The notes under the pieces are model-generated. The model was not told the origin of the DNA. It did no database searches and worked only from the letters and a program-made list of their open reading frames with translations. This document shows, piece by piece, positions 15,958 through 23,610 of a stretch of DNA of 25,198 nucleotides; the stretch's first letter is position 1; each line of letters starts with the position of its first letter. Location: contig JBNLGG010000059.1 of the NCBI GenBank assembly GCA_050305935.1, positions 1-25,198 on the forward strand, read 5' to 3'. Made by a program: the position numbers and the translations under genes. This DNA is from CAJXNP01 sp050305935. Its GTDB lineage: Bacteria > Bacteroidota > Bacteroidia > Cytophagales > Cyclobacteriaceae.

Positions 15958-16155
15958 TTATTTATCTTCCCAACTTCCCTGTCCAGTGCATTCTATGATT
16001 TGGCCACTAATCGGTTTGTCAGTTTTTTTATAAAGTCGACTGGCCCTCGATTTTGTAAAAGAATTTTGTGGTTTGGTGATTTTGTACTCCTGGGTCTGTA
16101 AGTCTCCCCTTATAATACCCAGGCTAAGTAAGATGTAAAATAGAATTGAACTCAT
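15958..16155 (-). CDS. Possible small exported protein, hypothetical
   Basis: A 65-residue reading frame in otherwise empty DNA. It starts with a hydrophobic segment (MSSILFYILLSLGII) that could be a signal or anchor. A basic, Ser/Thr-rich middle and a C-terminal GQIIECTGQGSWEDK follow. No family is recognised. The structured element at 15840-15900 lies 58 bp past its stop on the same strand. No promoter box was found. It could be a chance frame; the N-terminal hydrophobicity is the only positive sign. Confidence 0.3.
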   Translation of the reverse strand: MSSILFYILLSLGIIRGDLQTQEYKITKPQNSFTKSRASRLYKKTDKPISGQIIECTGQGSWEDK

Positions 16156-16319
16156 AAGAATATGTTTTTTAGCTTATGAAAGTTCAATGGCAGGAAGAAC
16201 CTGTGAAAGGAAACTATTGCATCTGAGTAACAACTATTTTTATTATAAAAAAGGATAGTGCGAGTGGTAGAAGAAATAGAGTTAGCTACAATAAAATTTT
16301 TTACAAAAATTAATTGATC

Positions 16320-17825
16320 ATGAAAGATTTACAGAGATTGGTTAGGGTAATTACAGAGCTTAAACAGCGGCAATACCCACTTTTAGAGTTGAAGGGGGTA
16401 AATGAGAATTCCAGCAAAGAGAATATCTTCTTTAGATATGTCAAAAAAGGGATAGTGGGTACGGACGACGAGGCAGCCGAATTATTGTATGAATCAAAAA
16501 GTGATGATGACAGGTACCGGATGTTGAAATCACGGTTGAAACAAAAAATGCTGAACCATTTGTATTTTCTGGACTTCAGCACCAAGGGGTTTCCTGCATA
16601 CACAACAGCAAAACAGGAATGTCTGCAATTGCTCCACCATGGAAACATCTCCAGAATTACAGGCGAAAGGAAGATAGCAAAAAGTTTATTCCACAAAGCC
16701 AATACGATCGCAACAAGGTTTGAATTCACGAGGGAAAAAATAACGGCATTGGAGGAGCTTTATGCCATCATGAGTTTGAATTGCCAACCTCATGTATTTG
16801 ATCAGTTGATAGACGAATTAAATGCAACAAGGAAACTCTACATCAGAGAAGAGGAAGCCCGGGAGTTGTATTTCAGATTCAAGATGCTCCTGGTAAAATC
16901 GGTTAATTCGAGAAAAAAGAACATAGATGAAGTTGTGGGCGTTATTGAAAAGCTTCACACAATCTGGAAGGACACCAATTCCTCAAACGTATTTAACTGG
17001 TATTACACCATGAGGCTGTTCTACATGGAAATGACCGCACAATACGAAGAATCCATTCCGTTTATCAATCAGATTTTGTCTGGCAAGTTTGAAGGAAAAA
17101 AACTCAATGAGAAAAGGATCGATGATACCCATCTGATTTATTCTTTACAGTACGCTTACCTCCGGGCTAAAATGTTTGAAAAAGGATTTGAGTTGTCAGA
17201 GAAATATAAAGACCTGATTGACCCAAGGGACAACAATTGGTTTGCCTTCAAATCCCAGTATTTCATGATGGCAATGCACAGCAGAAATTACAAGCTGGCT
17301 TTTGACATCATCAATGAAGTGTTTGAAAACAAGAAATTCATCTCGCTCAATAGGAGAATGGAAGAAAGCTGGAAACTTTACAATGCTTACCTTCATTTCG
17401 CTTATTCGGGAAATTTCTTCATGCGAAGTTTCAACTTCACCAAATTTGTGGAAGAAATGCCGCATTATAGCAAGGACAAAGAAGGACACAACGTGGCCAT
17501 CCTGATCCTTCAGTTCCTGTTTTATGTAGAAAGAGGAGATATCGACTCCCTGATTTACAGAAGGGATGCTTTGAAAAAGTATATGGACAATCACTTTAAA
17601 GAAAACTTCAGCTATCGAACGAGGACTTTCTTTAAACTCCTGAGTATCGTGGTAGAAAACAGTCTTGACATTAAGAAGATCAATCAGAAAAGTAAATACC
17701 TGCTGAACAAACTGCAAGAGCACCAGATAGTTGGTAGCGCTTACCAGGAAATAGAAATAATTCCATACGAGCACCTATGGGATTTACTGCTAAATATGAT
17801 CAAATACGAAAAAGTGAGATCGTAA
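16320..17825 (+). CDS. Conserved-looking alpha-helical repeat protein of unknown function
   Basis: I do not recognise a named family. The 501-residue protein is soluble, almost entirely helical, and has no signal peptide. The N-terminal part (about 1-95) contains GIVGTDDEAAELLY and a helix rich in basic residues, MLKSRLKQKMLNHLYFLD. The remainder looks like a TPR-like solenoid of paired helices, for example LIYSLQYAYLRAKMFEKGFEL and the helices after it. Such proteins are usually protein-binding scaffolds, but no partner is visible. I take the ATG at 16320 as start; a TTG two codons upstream at 16314 is possible. It is preceded by the long AT-rich gap and followed 21 bp later by a strong terminator, so it is monocistronic. 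Confidence 0.85.
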   Translation: MKDLQRLVRVITELKQRQYPLLELKGVNENSSKENIFFRYVKKGIVGTDDEAAELLYESKSDDDRYRMLKSRLKQKMLNHLYFLDFSTKGFPAYTTAKQECLQLLHHGNISRITGERKIAKSLFHKANTIATRFEFTREKITALEELYAIMSLNCQPHVFDQLIDELNATRKLYIREEEARELYFRFKMLLVKSVNSRKKNIDEVVGVIEKLHTIWKDTNSSNVFNWYYTMRLFYMEMTAQYEESIPFINQILSGKFEGKKLNEKRIDDTHLIYSLQYAYLRAKMFEKGFELSEKYKDLIDPRDNNWFAFKSQYFMMAMHSRNYKLAFDIINEVFENKKFISLNRRMEESWKLYNAYLHFAYSGNFFMRSFNFTKFVEEMPHYSKDKEGHNVAILILQFLFYVERGDIDSLIYRRDALKKYMDNHFKENFSYRTRTFFKLLSIVVENSLDIKKINQKSKYLLNKLQEHQIVGSAYQEIEIIPYEHLWDLLLNMIKYEKVRS

Positions 17826-17846
17826 AAAAAGCCAGACATCATCATG

Positions 17847-17884
17847 AAGGCAGTTGGACACATTCAACTGCCTTTTTATTTTTG
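17847..17884 (+). terminator. Intrinsic terminator of the helical repeat gene
   Basis: Perfect 10-bp arms AAGGCAGTTG (17847-17856) and CAACTGCCTT (17865-17874) with an 8-nt loop, followed by TTTATTTTTG. The T tract doubles as the -7 box of the next promoter. Confidence 0.88.
17854..17884 (+). promoter_or_regulatory. Promoter of the HAD/hydrolase pair, embedded in the terminator
   Basis: TATTTTTG (17877-17884) is an exact TAnnTTTG box, with TTG at 17854-17856 at a 20-nt spacing. The TTG lies in the terminator stem and the -7 box in its T tract. The start codon follows at 17908. Confidence 0.6.
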
Positions 17885-17907
17885 CCGGATCCAACAAAAC
17901 TAAATGA

Positions 17908-18570
17908 ATGAACAAGCTTTCCATACAGGCTGTAATTTTTGATGCAGACGGGGTCATTTTTGATTCTGAAAAACTTTGGGATATCGGAGACGGTGAATTT
18001 ATGGCGACCAGGGGGATCAAGGAAATTGACGGAGAGGTGAAGATAAAACTGGCGGGGACCTCGCTCTACGAAGGAACCAAATTACTCCTGGAAAGTTATG
18101 GCCTCAATGAAGACATACAAAAAGCCTCCGTGGAGAGAGTAAAAAGAATGGAGGAGTTGTATAAAACCAGTATAACCTTTATGGACGGATTTCCTGAATT
18201 CTTCGAATGGATCAAAAAAAAGAAACTCTCCACAGCTGTGGCAACTTCCATGAACAAAAGTCTTTTTCCCTTTGTCAATGAACATACCGGATTTTTAGAG
18301 ATGTTTGACCGTCAGGTGTATTCTGTCAGCGATGTCACATTTCCAAAACCAGCCCCCGATATTTACCTTTATGCCGCAGAAAAACTAGGAGTACAAGCCG
18401 CCAATTGTCTGGTGATAGAAGACGCGCCCAATGGAATTAAAGCTGCAAAATCTGCAGGAATGTTTTGCGTCGGAATCGCCACGACATTTCAGGACATTTA
18501 TTTGAAAGAAGCTGATCACATTTGCAAAACATTTGACGAAATTAAAGCTTTGATTCGCACACTAAACTAA
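17908..18570 (+). CDS. HAD-superfamily hydrolase, beta-phosphoglucomutase-like subfamily
   Basis: A 220-residue cytoplasmic phosphatase or phosphomutase. The nucleophile motif FDADGVIFDSE places Asp12 and Asp14 in the active site; Ala13 replaces the more common Leu or Met. Motif II is VATSMNKS (Thr113/Ser114), motif III Lys147 in FPKPAPD, and motif IV IEDAPNG (Glu171, Asp172). The helical cap lies between about 20 and 90, as in subfamily IA enzymes such as sugar phosphatases and beta-phosphoglucomutase. Substrate cannot be assigned. The stop is 6 bp before the dienelactone-hydrolase start, which indicates an operon driven by the promoter at 17854-17884. Confidence 0.9.
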   Translation: MNKLSIQAVIFDADGVIFDSEKLWDIGDGEFMATRGIKEIDGEVKIKLAGTSLYEGTKLLLESYGLNEDIQKASVERVKRMEELYKTSITFMDGFPEFFEWIKKKKLSTAVATSMNKSLFPFVNEHTGFLEMFDRQVYSVSDVTFPKPAPDIYLYAAEKLGVQAANCLVIEDAPNGIKAAKSAGMFCVGIATTFQDIYLKEADHICKTFDEIKALIRTLN

Positions 18571-18576
18571 TTCACC

Positions 18577-19416
18577 ATGAGACAACTACTGACCATTTTG
18601 TTAGCGCTTCTATTTTGCATGAGCGCAAAAGCTCAAAAAAACATTACTATGTGCCACACCCCTACCGAGGCATTTGCCGCCTTGGCTTCCAATGAAGAAT
18701 TCAGAGCAGATCATAAAGATCCGATTGCCTACACACACATTTCTACTGTTGGAAAAAGCATCACCTTCAAAGCCGCAGATGGCCAGGATGCATTTGGCTA
18801 TGAGCTGAAATCAGCCACCCCAAGCAACAAATACATTTTTGTGTTCCATGAATGGTACGGCCTGAATGATTACATAAAAAAGGAATCTGAAAAACTATAT
18901 AAAGACTTAAAAAATGTGAATGTCATTGCGGTTGACCTCTACGATAAAAAGCTCGCCACCAACGCTGAAGAAGCTGGTAAACTGATGCAGGCCGTCAGTA
19001 CCGACCGGGCGATGGCAATCATCAAGGGTGCAACTGCCTATGCGGGAAAAAAAGCTGAAATCGCTACCATAGGCTGGTGTTTTGGGGGCGGATGGTCCCT
19101 GCAGGCTTCCATTATTTTAGGAGATCAGGCGGAGGCATGTGTGATGTATTACGGTATGCCCGAAACAGATATTGACAAACTGAAAAAGCTTGATTGCGAT
19201 GTGCTGGGAATTTTTGGGAGCGAAGACAAATGGATCGATCCCGATCTGGTAAAAACCTTTGCCGATAACATGGAAAAAGCTAACCAGGACCTGGAGTATA
19301 AAATATTTGAAGCCGATCATGCTTTTGCAAATCCCAGTAATCCGAAATATAACAGCGATGCCACAAAAGAAGCGTATTCCATGACCCTCGCATTTTTAAA
19401 AGCTAATCTATTATAA
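18577..19416 (+). CDS. Secreted dienelactone hydrolase family protein
   Basis: A 279-residue alpha/beta hydrolase with a signal peptide (about 1-19, MRQLLTILLALLFCMSAKA). The family hallmarks are in order: HEWYGLN with Glu92, the nucleophile elbow GWCFGG with Cys168, the acid Asp217 in GSEDKWI, and His248 in ADHAFANPS. This gives the Cys-Asp-His triad of dienelactone hydrolase. About 50 residues between the signal and the fold (TPTEAFAALASNEEF...) resemble the N-terminal extension of periplasmic members. The natural substrate is unknown; carboxylic esters or lactones are likely. It lies 6 bp after the HAD gene, and no catechol-pathway genes are nearby. Confidence 0.9.
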   Translation: MRQLLTILLALLFCMSAKAQKNITMCHTPTEAFAALASNEEFRADHKDPIAYTHISTVGKSITFKAADGQDAFGYELKSATPSNKYIFVFHEWYGLNDYIKKESEKLYKDLKNVNVIAVDLYDKKLATNAEEAGKLMQAVSTDRAMAIIKGATAYAGKKAEIATIGWCFGGGWSLQASIILGDQAEACVMYYGMPETDIDKLKKLDCDVLGIFGSEDKWIDPDLVKTFADNMEKANQDLEYKIFEADHAFANPSNPKYNSDATKEAYSMTLAFLKANLL

Positions 19417-19421
19417 CATTA

Positions 19422-19487
19422 GCAAACTCCCTGTTAGGTTTTTTGTTGTCTAGCAAGGCAACCTCCAAACCTGTCAGGCTTTTTACG
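19422..19487. repeat. Two facing degenerate CCTGTNAGGTTT-like motifs
   Basis: CCTGTTAGGTTTTTTG (from about 19430) and the reverse-oriented AAACCTGTCAGGC (about 19467-19479) face each other with partial complementarity after the dienelactone hydrolase gene. They may be a decayed interspersed palindrome or a weak terminator, since both are followed by T runs. Confidence 0.35.
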
Positions 19488-19558
19488 AAAATTTATACTT
19501 AACACGTAGGTTTTTGCTTAAAATCAAAAATTAAATAGCAGAAAACATCTTGCCCTTC

Positions 19559-19566
19559 TATTTTTG
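19559..19566 (+). promoter_or_regulatory. -7 box of the nucleoid-associated protein gene
   Basis: TATTTTTG is an exact TAnnTTTG match 16 bp before the start codon at 19583, giving a leader of only about ten bases. No TTG was found at the -33 distance. Confidence 0.5.
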
Positions 19567-19582
19567 AAAAAAAATAAAGTTT

Positions 19583-20617
19583 ATGCTGGCATTTAATGAA
19601 GCGGGTCTCTATCAGCTTTCGGTACACTTTGTAGGAAACCAGGTACAGGAAGAAGGATTGGTTATTTCAGATCAATCACTACGGCTGGATGATTCGATCA
19701 AGGAATTATTAAAAAAATACTTTACCAAATTTTTCAAAGATCAGCCGTTCCACCGGTTTTCTCACGAGTCGGACATTCATCTAAATGAGTGCTATTCCTT
19801 TGCGAAGGACATCTTTGACAATCCTGACAGTCTTCATTTTAATTCTGTAAAATTGGCCAAACATCTATATGCCAGCAGCGACCACCCAAACATAAAGAGC
19901 GGTGAGTTTTATGTAGCTTACTTCGAAGATGTATATGTTGGCGAAGAAGTATGTGATGCAATTGGCCTATTCAAATCAGAAAATAAAGAAACTTTTATCA
20001 AGGTCTATCCCGAAAACAATCATTTTGTAATCGAAGGTGAAACCGGCATCAATATCAACAAACTGGACAAAGGCTGCCTGATTTTAAATCTGAATGCTGA
20101 AAACGGCTACAAAATCATCAGCATTGACAATACCAATGGAAATAATGATGCCCGCTTTTGGTCAAATAAATTCCTGAAAACAAAACCTTTGCAAGACAAT
20201 TATTTCCACACGCAGGAGTATATGATGATGTGCAAGGAATTTGCTTTGGAAGCGTTTCCCGAAGCCTCAAAAGCCGACAAATTATCGCTTGTAAATGATA
20301 CGGAGCGGTTTTTTAAGGAGGAAGAGCTTTTTGACAAAAGACACTACCACGAGAAAGTCCTTCGCGAACCGGAAATCATTGAGGCCTTTGAAGACTATAA
20401 AAATAATTACAAGGAGGAACGGGAAGTTTCCATTGTCGATGAATTTGACGTTTCACCTGCGGCTGTTAAAAAATTTAAGCGGGTGTTTAAAAGTATCATA
20501 AAGCTGGACAAAAACTTTCACATCTACGTCCATGGCAACCGCGAGCTGATCCGAAATGGTTTTGACGAAGAAATGGGCATGAGTTATTACCAGGTGTTTT
20601 ACAAGGAAGAAAGTTAG
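19583..20617 (+). CDS. Nucleoid-associated protein, NdpA/YejK (NA37) family
   Basis: A 344-residue soluble protein. The middle part, YVAYFEDVYVGEEVCDAIGLFKSENKETFI in sense (broken here for length), followed by INKLDKGCLILN and the DARFWSNKFL segment, matches the NA37 family. E. coli YejK of this family is found on the nucleoid and co-purifies with topoisomerases, but its function is unclear. The length is close to the family's usual 335-350. The C-terminal part is charged and probably helical (EAFEDYKNNYKEEREV). Its stop codon is directly adjacent to the stop of the convergent TPR gene, with no base between them and no terminator. The ATG at 19583 follows a -7 box by 16 bp. Confidence 0.85.
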   Translation: MLAFNEAGLYQLSVHFVGNQVQEEGLVISDQSLRLDDSIKELLKKYFTKFFKDQPFHRFSHESDIHLNECYSFAKDIFDNPDSLHFNSVKLAKHLYASSDHPNIKSGEFYVAYFEDVYVGEEVCDAIGLFKSENKETFIKVYPENNHFVIEGETGININKLDKGCLILNLNAENGYKIISIDNTNGNNDARFWSNKFLKTKPLQDNYFHTQEYMMMCKEFALEAFPEASKADKLSLVNDTERFFKEEELFDKRHYHEKVLREPEIIEAFEDYKNNYKEEREVSIVDEFDVSPAAVKKFKRVFKSIIKLDKNFHIYVHGNRELIRNGFDEEMGMSYYQVFYKEES

Positions 20618-22249
20618 TTATAAACTACTCTTTACATCTGCATCTGCATTTTTCCAATTATTCAAAAGCTGGCTTTTTACGACTGATGCTTCCTGGGATT
20701 TTCCACTAGCTTTCAATGCCTGGTATTTCAACTTAAGTGTTACAGACCGGTTTGGATATTTTTTAAGCGATGCATTAAACATGTCAATTGCCTCGCTCAT
20801 TTTCCCCATTTCCATCAATAACTCACCATATAGTTCATAGGATGGTTTTACAATTACCGGAGGCCCGACAATAAAAGGAAGGCTGGCTTCCATTTCACAT
20901 GCTTTTTGCATAGACGATACAGCATCCTGCGGTTTACTTTCTTTCATATCCATCATGGCCAATAGCTGCTGCTCCACCACTTGTGCCATTTTTATATCAT
21001 CCGGTGATGTCACCGCCTTTAGCAGATCAGACCCACATTGATTATTTGTTTCTGATGTGGGCCCATATTTTTTGTTTCTTTCCAGGGAAATCATATCTGT
21101 CACCTGCCCGGAAACCCACTTGAGTCGATTGATATCATTGGTATGGTAGGCTTTCAGCCCTTTGACAAATAAATCCGCTAATTTTGTTCGGATATTTAGG
21201 TTGCGGGTGGGGACTTCCGTATCATTCACCTTTCCGCTCCAGTCCTCTGTACTCACAAGGTAGGCAGCCTTCATTCGCAGCAGATGATATCGAGTCCATT
21301 TTGAATCACTCATCCGCGCGTCGAGGTACATGTCCTGCACCATTTCTGCGGCTTTGTCAAACTTACCCTGTTGAAGGTATGCATATTGCATCCACATCAA
21401 CGCATGATAATTTCGATCCTCCAGTGACTGCTTTTTTTCCACCACCCTCTTTTCCACGGCTTGCCAGGCTTTTTCATTCGCCGCAGCGCATTTATCCCAC
21501 ATTCCCAGTGAATTAAAAATATGCGATCCGGCGTGCAAAGCATGTTCTGACCCATTGGCCACCTGCGAATACCTGGAAGCCTCATTTACCACTGTCGTAG
21601 CTCTCTCCGGCGGTTGATTGGCATAAATCAGGTAATTTAGAGCGCCGGGATGATTAGGGTTTTCTTTCAGAATTTTTTTACAAATAACGCTGGCCGTTGC
21701 ATTTAATGAATCTTCTCCGGTCACCTTTGCCCGATTTATCAAAGAAAGAGCATAGATAGCTGCTAATTCCTCATTTTCCTGATGGCTGACATACAATTGT
21801 TCCAATATCTTGAAGTAATTATCAACCCTGGTATTCTCACCTTCCATTTCCTTAAACAGGGTTTCTGCTGTCTTTAAAAAGCCCCTCTCTATCTCATTTT
21901 TCGCCAAGGCCAGGCGGTCATCTTCGAATATCCCCAACTTCATTAGTGTTCCCTTTCCCATTTCATAGTTTTGGGAGTTCCAGAGCGGGTAATAATAGCA
22001 CATCGCTTCACCCCAATAGGCCATCACAAAATTCGGGTCAAGCATCTGGGCGGTTTGAAATTGCTCAATAGCCTGCTGATATTCAAAGGAATGCAATAGC
22101 GCCAGCCCTTTTTTAAAGTACGGCTGCGAAACCTTCATTCCTTCTGGAACATAATTGATTGTTCCTAAGCCATCCTGGGCGAACAGGGAAACACTGATGC
22201 TCAAAATGAAAATTGTTTGAAAAAATATTTTATAAGTCAAATTCTGCAT
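20618..22249 (-). CDS. Secreted tetratricopeptide-repeat protein
   Basis: About 543 residues. The start at 22249 (MQNLTYKIFF...) gives a clean signal peptide ending SLFAQ; an ATG five codons upstream (22264) is the alternative. One clear TPR follows the signal (YFKKGLALLHSFEYQQAIEQ) and another lies near the C terminus (YELYGELLMEMGKMSEAIDM). The middle contains HPGALNYLIYANQPPERA and GSEHALHAGSHIFNSLGMWD. This matches a known group of secreted TPR proteins that usually read HPGALHYLIHAYDDPEHA...HALHMPSHIF. The replacement of several of the group's histidines is notable. The position suggests periplasmic location and a protein-binding role. No partner is identifiable. Confidence 0.85.
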   Translation of the reverse strand: MQNLTYKIFFQTIFILSISVSLFAQDGLGTINYVPEGMKVSQPYFKKGLALLHSFEYQQAIEQFQTAQMLDPNFVMAYWGEAMCYYYPLWNSQNYEMGKGTLMKLGIFEDDRLALAKNEIERGFLKTAETLFKEMEGENTRVDNYFKILEQLYVSHQENEELAAIYALSLINRAKVTGEDSLNATASVICKKILKENPNHPGALNYLIYANQPPERATTVVNEASRYSQVANGSEHALHAGSHIFNSLGMWDKCAAANEKAWQAVEKRVVEKKQSLEDRNYHALMWMQYAYLQQGKFDKAAEMVQDMYLDARMSDSKWTRYHLLRMKAAYLVSTEDWSGKVNDTEVPTRNLNIRTKLADLFVKGLKAYHTNDINRLKWVSGQVTDMISLERNKKYGPTSETNNQCGSDLLKAVTSPDDIKMAQVVEQQLLAMMDMKESKPQDAVSSMQKACEMEASLPFIVGPPVIVKPSYELYGELLMEMGKMSEAIDMFNASLKKYPNRSVTLKLKYQALKASGKSQEASVVKSQLLNNWKNADADVKSSL

Positions 22250-22371
22250 TGTTTTAATTACCATCGGCAGTAAGTTTAAACAAATAAAATTATTCCTTAT
22301 TGTTGTGAAATGAAAATCCGAACCTCCTGGGAAAAGGAAAAAGCATTTAAATTTTATAAACTGCTGTTAAA

Positions 22372-22440
22372 AAGGCGTCTGACGGCTTGTGATTAAGATG
22401 TAACCGGAAAACGTAAGATCACCCAACCGTCAGACACCTT
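22372..22440. other. Structured inverted-repeat element, MITE-like or RNA
   Basis: Left arm AAGGCGTCTGACGG (22372-22385) and right arm CCGTCAGACACCTT (22427-22440) are complementary at 13 of 14 positions. Inside, TTG-TGAT (22388-22394) can pair with ATCACCCAA (22418-22426) with a bulge. GTAACCGG (about 22400-22407) could instead pair with CCGGGTTAC (22442-22450) outside the element. It lies between the divergent TPR and DegT genes. It has no adjacent T tract and no clear target duplication. Confidence 0.6.
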
Positions 22441-22500
22441 ACCGGGTTACTTATTTTTAAATGTTTTTTCCCCTCACTGGAGCCGCAATTATTGGCAGTC

Positions 22501-23610
22501 ATGCGAAAAATAAACTATATCCCTTTTGAATCCACCGACAAGGAACTGAGGGAAAACTACCTGAAGGCTTTTGAAAGTTTTCTTGACAACAAGTGGTATA
22601 TCCTCGGAAAGGAAGTAGAAAAATTTGAGCATGCCTGGGCGGAATATTGCAGCACCCGGTTTGCTGTGGGGGTGGGTAATGGATACGATGCCCTTTTTAT
22701 TGCGCTAAAAGCCCTGGGAATTGGCAATGGAGATGAAGTTATCGTTCCGGCGCATACATTTGCGGCTACAGCTCTGGCAGTGTTGAACCTGGGGGCGAAA
22801 CCTGTTTTAGTAGATGCGGATGAACAGACCTTTAATATCAATGTTAACCAGGTCAAACGTGAAATAACCTCCAATACCAAAGCGTTGATAGCCGTTCATC
22901 TTTACGGCAATCCATGTGACATGGAAGCTTTAATAAATATATGTAGCGAACATGAAATTGATTTGATCGAAGACAATGCCCAGGCCCAGGGAGCTACTTT
23001 TAACGGCCAAAAAACAGGAAGTTTTGGAGTGGTTTCGACAACGTCTTTTTACCCAATAAAAAACCTTGGGGCCATGGGAGACGCCGGGGCGATCAATACA
23101 AGTTCTGATAAATTGTTTGAAAAAATCAAGTTGCTTAGAAGCTACGGAAGTCCAGATAAACATGTCTTCGAATACTGTGGCGTCAACTCCCGGCTGGATG
23201 AACTTCAGTCAGCACTTCTGAATGTAAAACTTCCTTTCTTGGATCAATGGAACAAAGAGCGCAATAACATCAATCTACTTTACCGCGAAGCGCTGAATGA
23301 TATCGATGAAATCCAGCTTTGTTCCCAACCGGGTAACATCGAGTCTGCGAACCATATCTTCCCAATTCTCAGCAAAAAAAGGGATGAACTCAGGTCATTT
23401 TTAAGGGAAAACGGAATCCAAACGCTTTGTCATTACCCCCTGCCTTATCATTTGGAAAAAGCGTTTGATTCGCTTAATTATAAAAAAGGTGATTTTCCTG
23501 TCACTGAAAAGATATGCTCACGAGTGATATCACTACCCATTTTCCCTGGATTGACCAGCGATGACGTGAAATATATTGCCGATAAAATTCGTCAGTTTTT
23601 TAGAGGCTGA
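22501..23610 (+). CDS. DegT/DnrJ/EryC1/StrS-family sugar aminotransferase
   Basis: A PLP-dependent aminotransferase of fold type I that transfers an amino group from glutamate to a keto-sugar nucleotide for surface polysaccharides or glycans. The 369 residues match the family. The N terminus IPFESTDKEL...NKWYILGKEVEKFE contains the usual family opening. Asp158 in EDNAQAQG pairs with the PLP ring nitrogen, and the Schiff-base Lys187 is in SFYPIKNLGAMGDAG. The sequence recalls the FdtB/QdtB-type dTDP-3-keto sugar C3 aminotransferases, but the exact substrate is uncertain. I use the ATG at 22501; a TTG at 22492 would add three residues. The 3' end overlaps the convergent glycosyltransferase gene by 19 bp, and both fit a glycan-biosynthesis setting. 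Confidence 0.92.
   Translation: MRKINYIPFESTDKELRENYLKAFESFLDNKWYILGKEVEKFEHAWAEYCSTRFAVGVGNGYDALFIALKALGIGNGDEVIVPAHTFAATALAVLNLGAKPVLVDADEQTFNINVNQVKREITSNTKALIAVHLYGNPCDMEALINICSEHEIDLIEDNAQAQGATFNGQKTGSFGVVSTTSFYPIKNLGAMGDAGAINTSSDKLFEKIKLLRSYGSPDKHVFEYCGVNSRLDELQSALLNVKLPFLDQWNKERNNINLLYREALNDIDEIQLCSQPGNIESANHIFPILSKKRDELRSFLRENGIQTLCHYPLPYHLEKAFDSLNYKKGDFPVTEKICSRVISLPIFPGLTSDDVKYIADKIRQFFRG

Larger units (their letters stand above)
15514..16319. other. Long AT-rich intergenic region
   Basis: About 800 bp without a confident gene. It contains a long A/T tract at about 15771-15795, the compact structured element at 15840-15900, an 8-bp palindrome CGGTACCG near 15933, and a possible small minus-strand gene at 15958-16155. 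I see no terminator directly after the HHH-barrel gene and no exact TAnnTTTG box before the gene at 16320. Confidence 0.6.

Noticed and set aside
17196..17774. 192-codon minus-strand frame
   Set aside because: Antisense to the helical repeat gene. Length alone is not convincing and the sense protein has coherent helices throughout.
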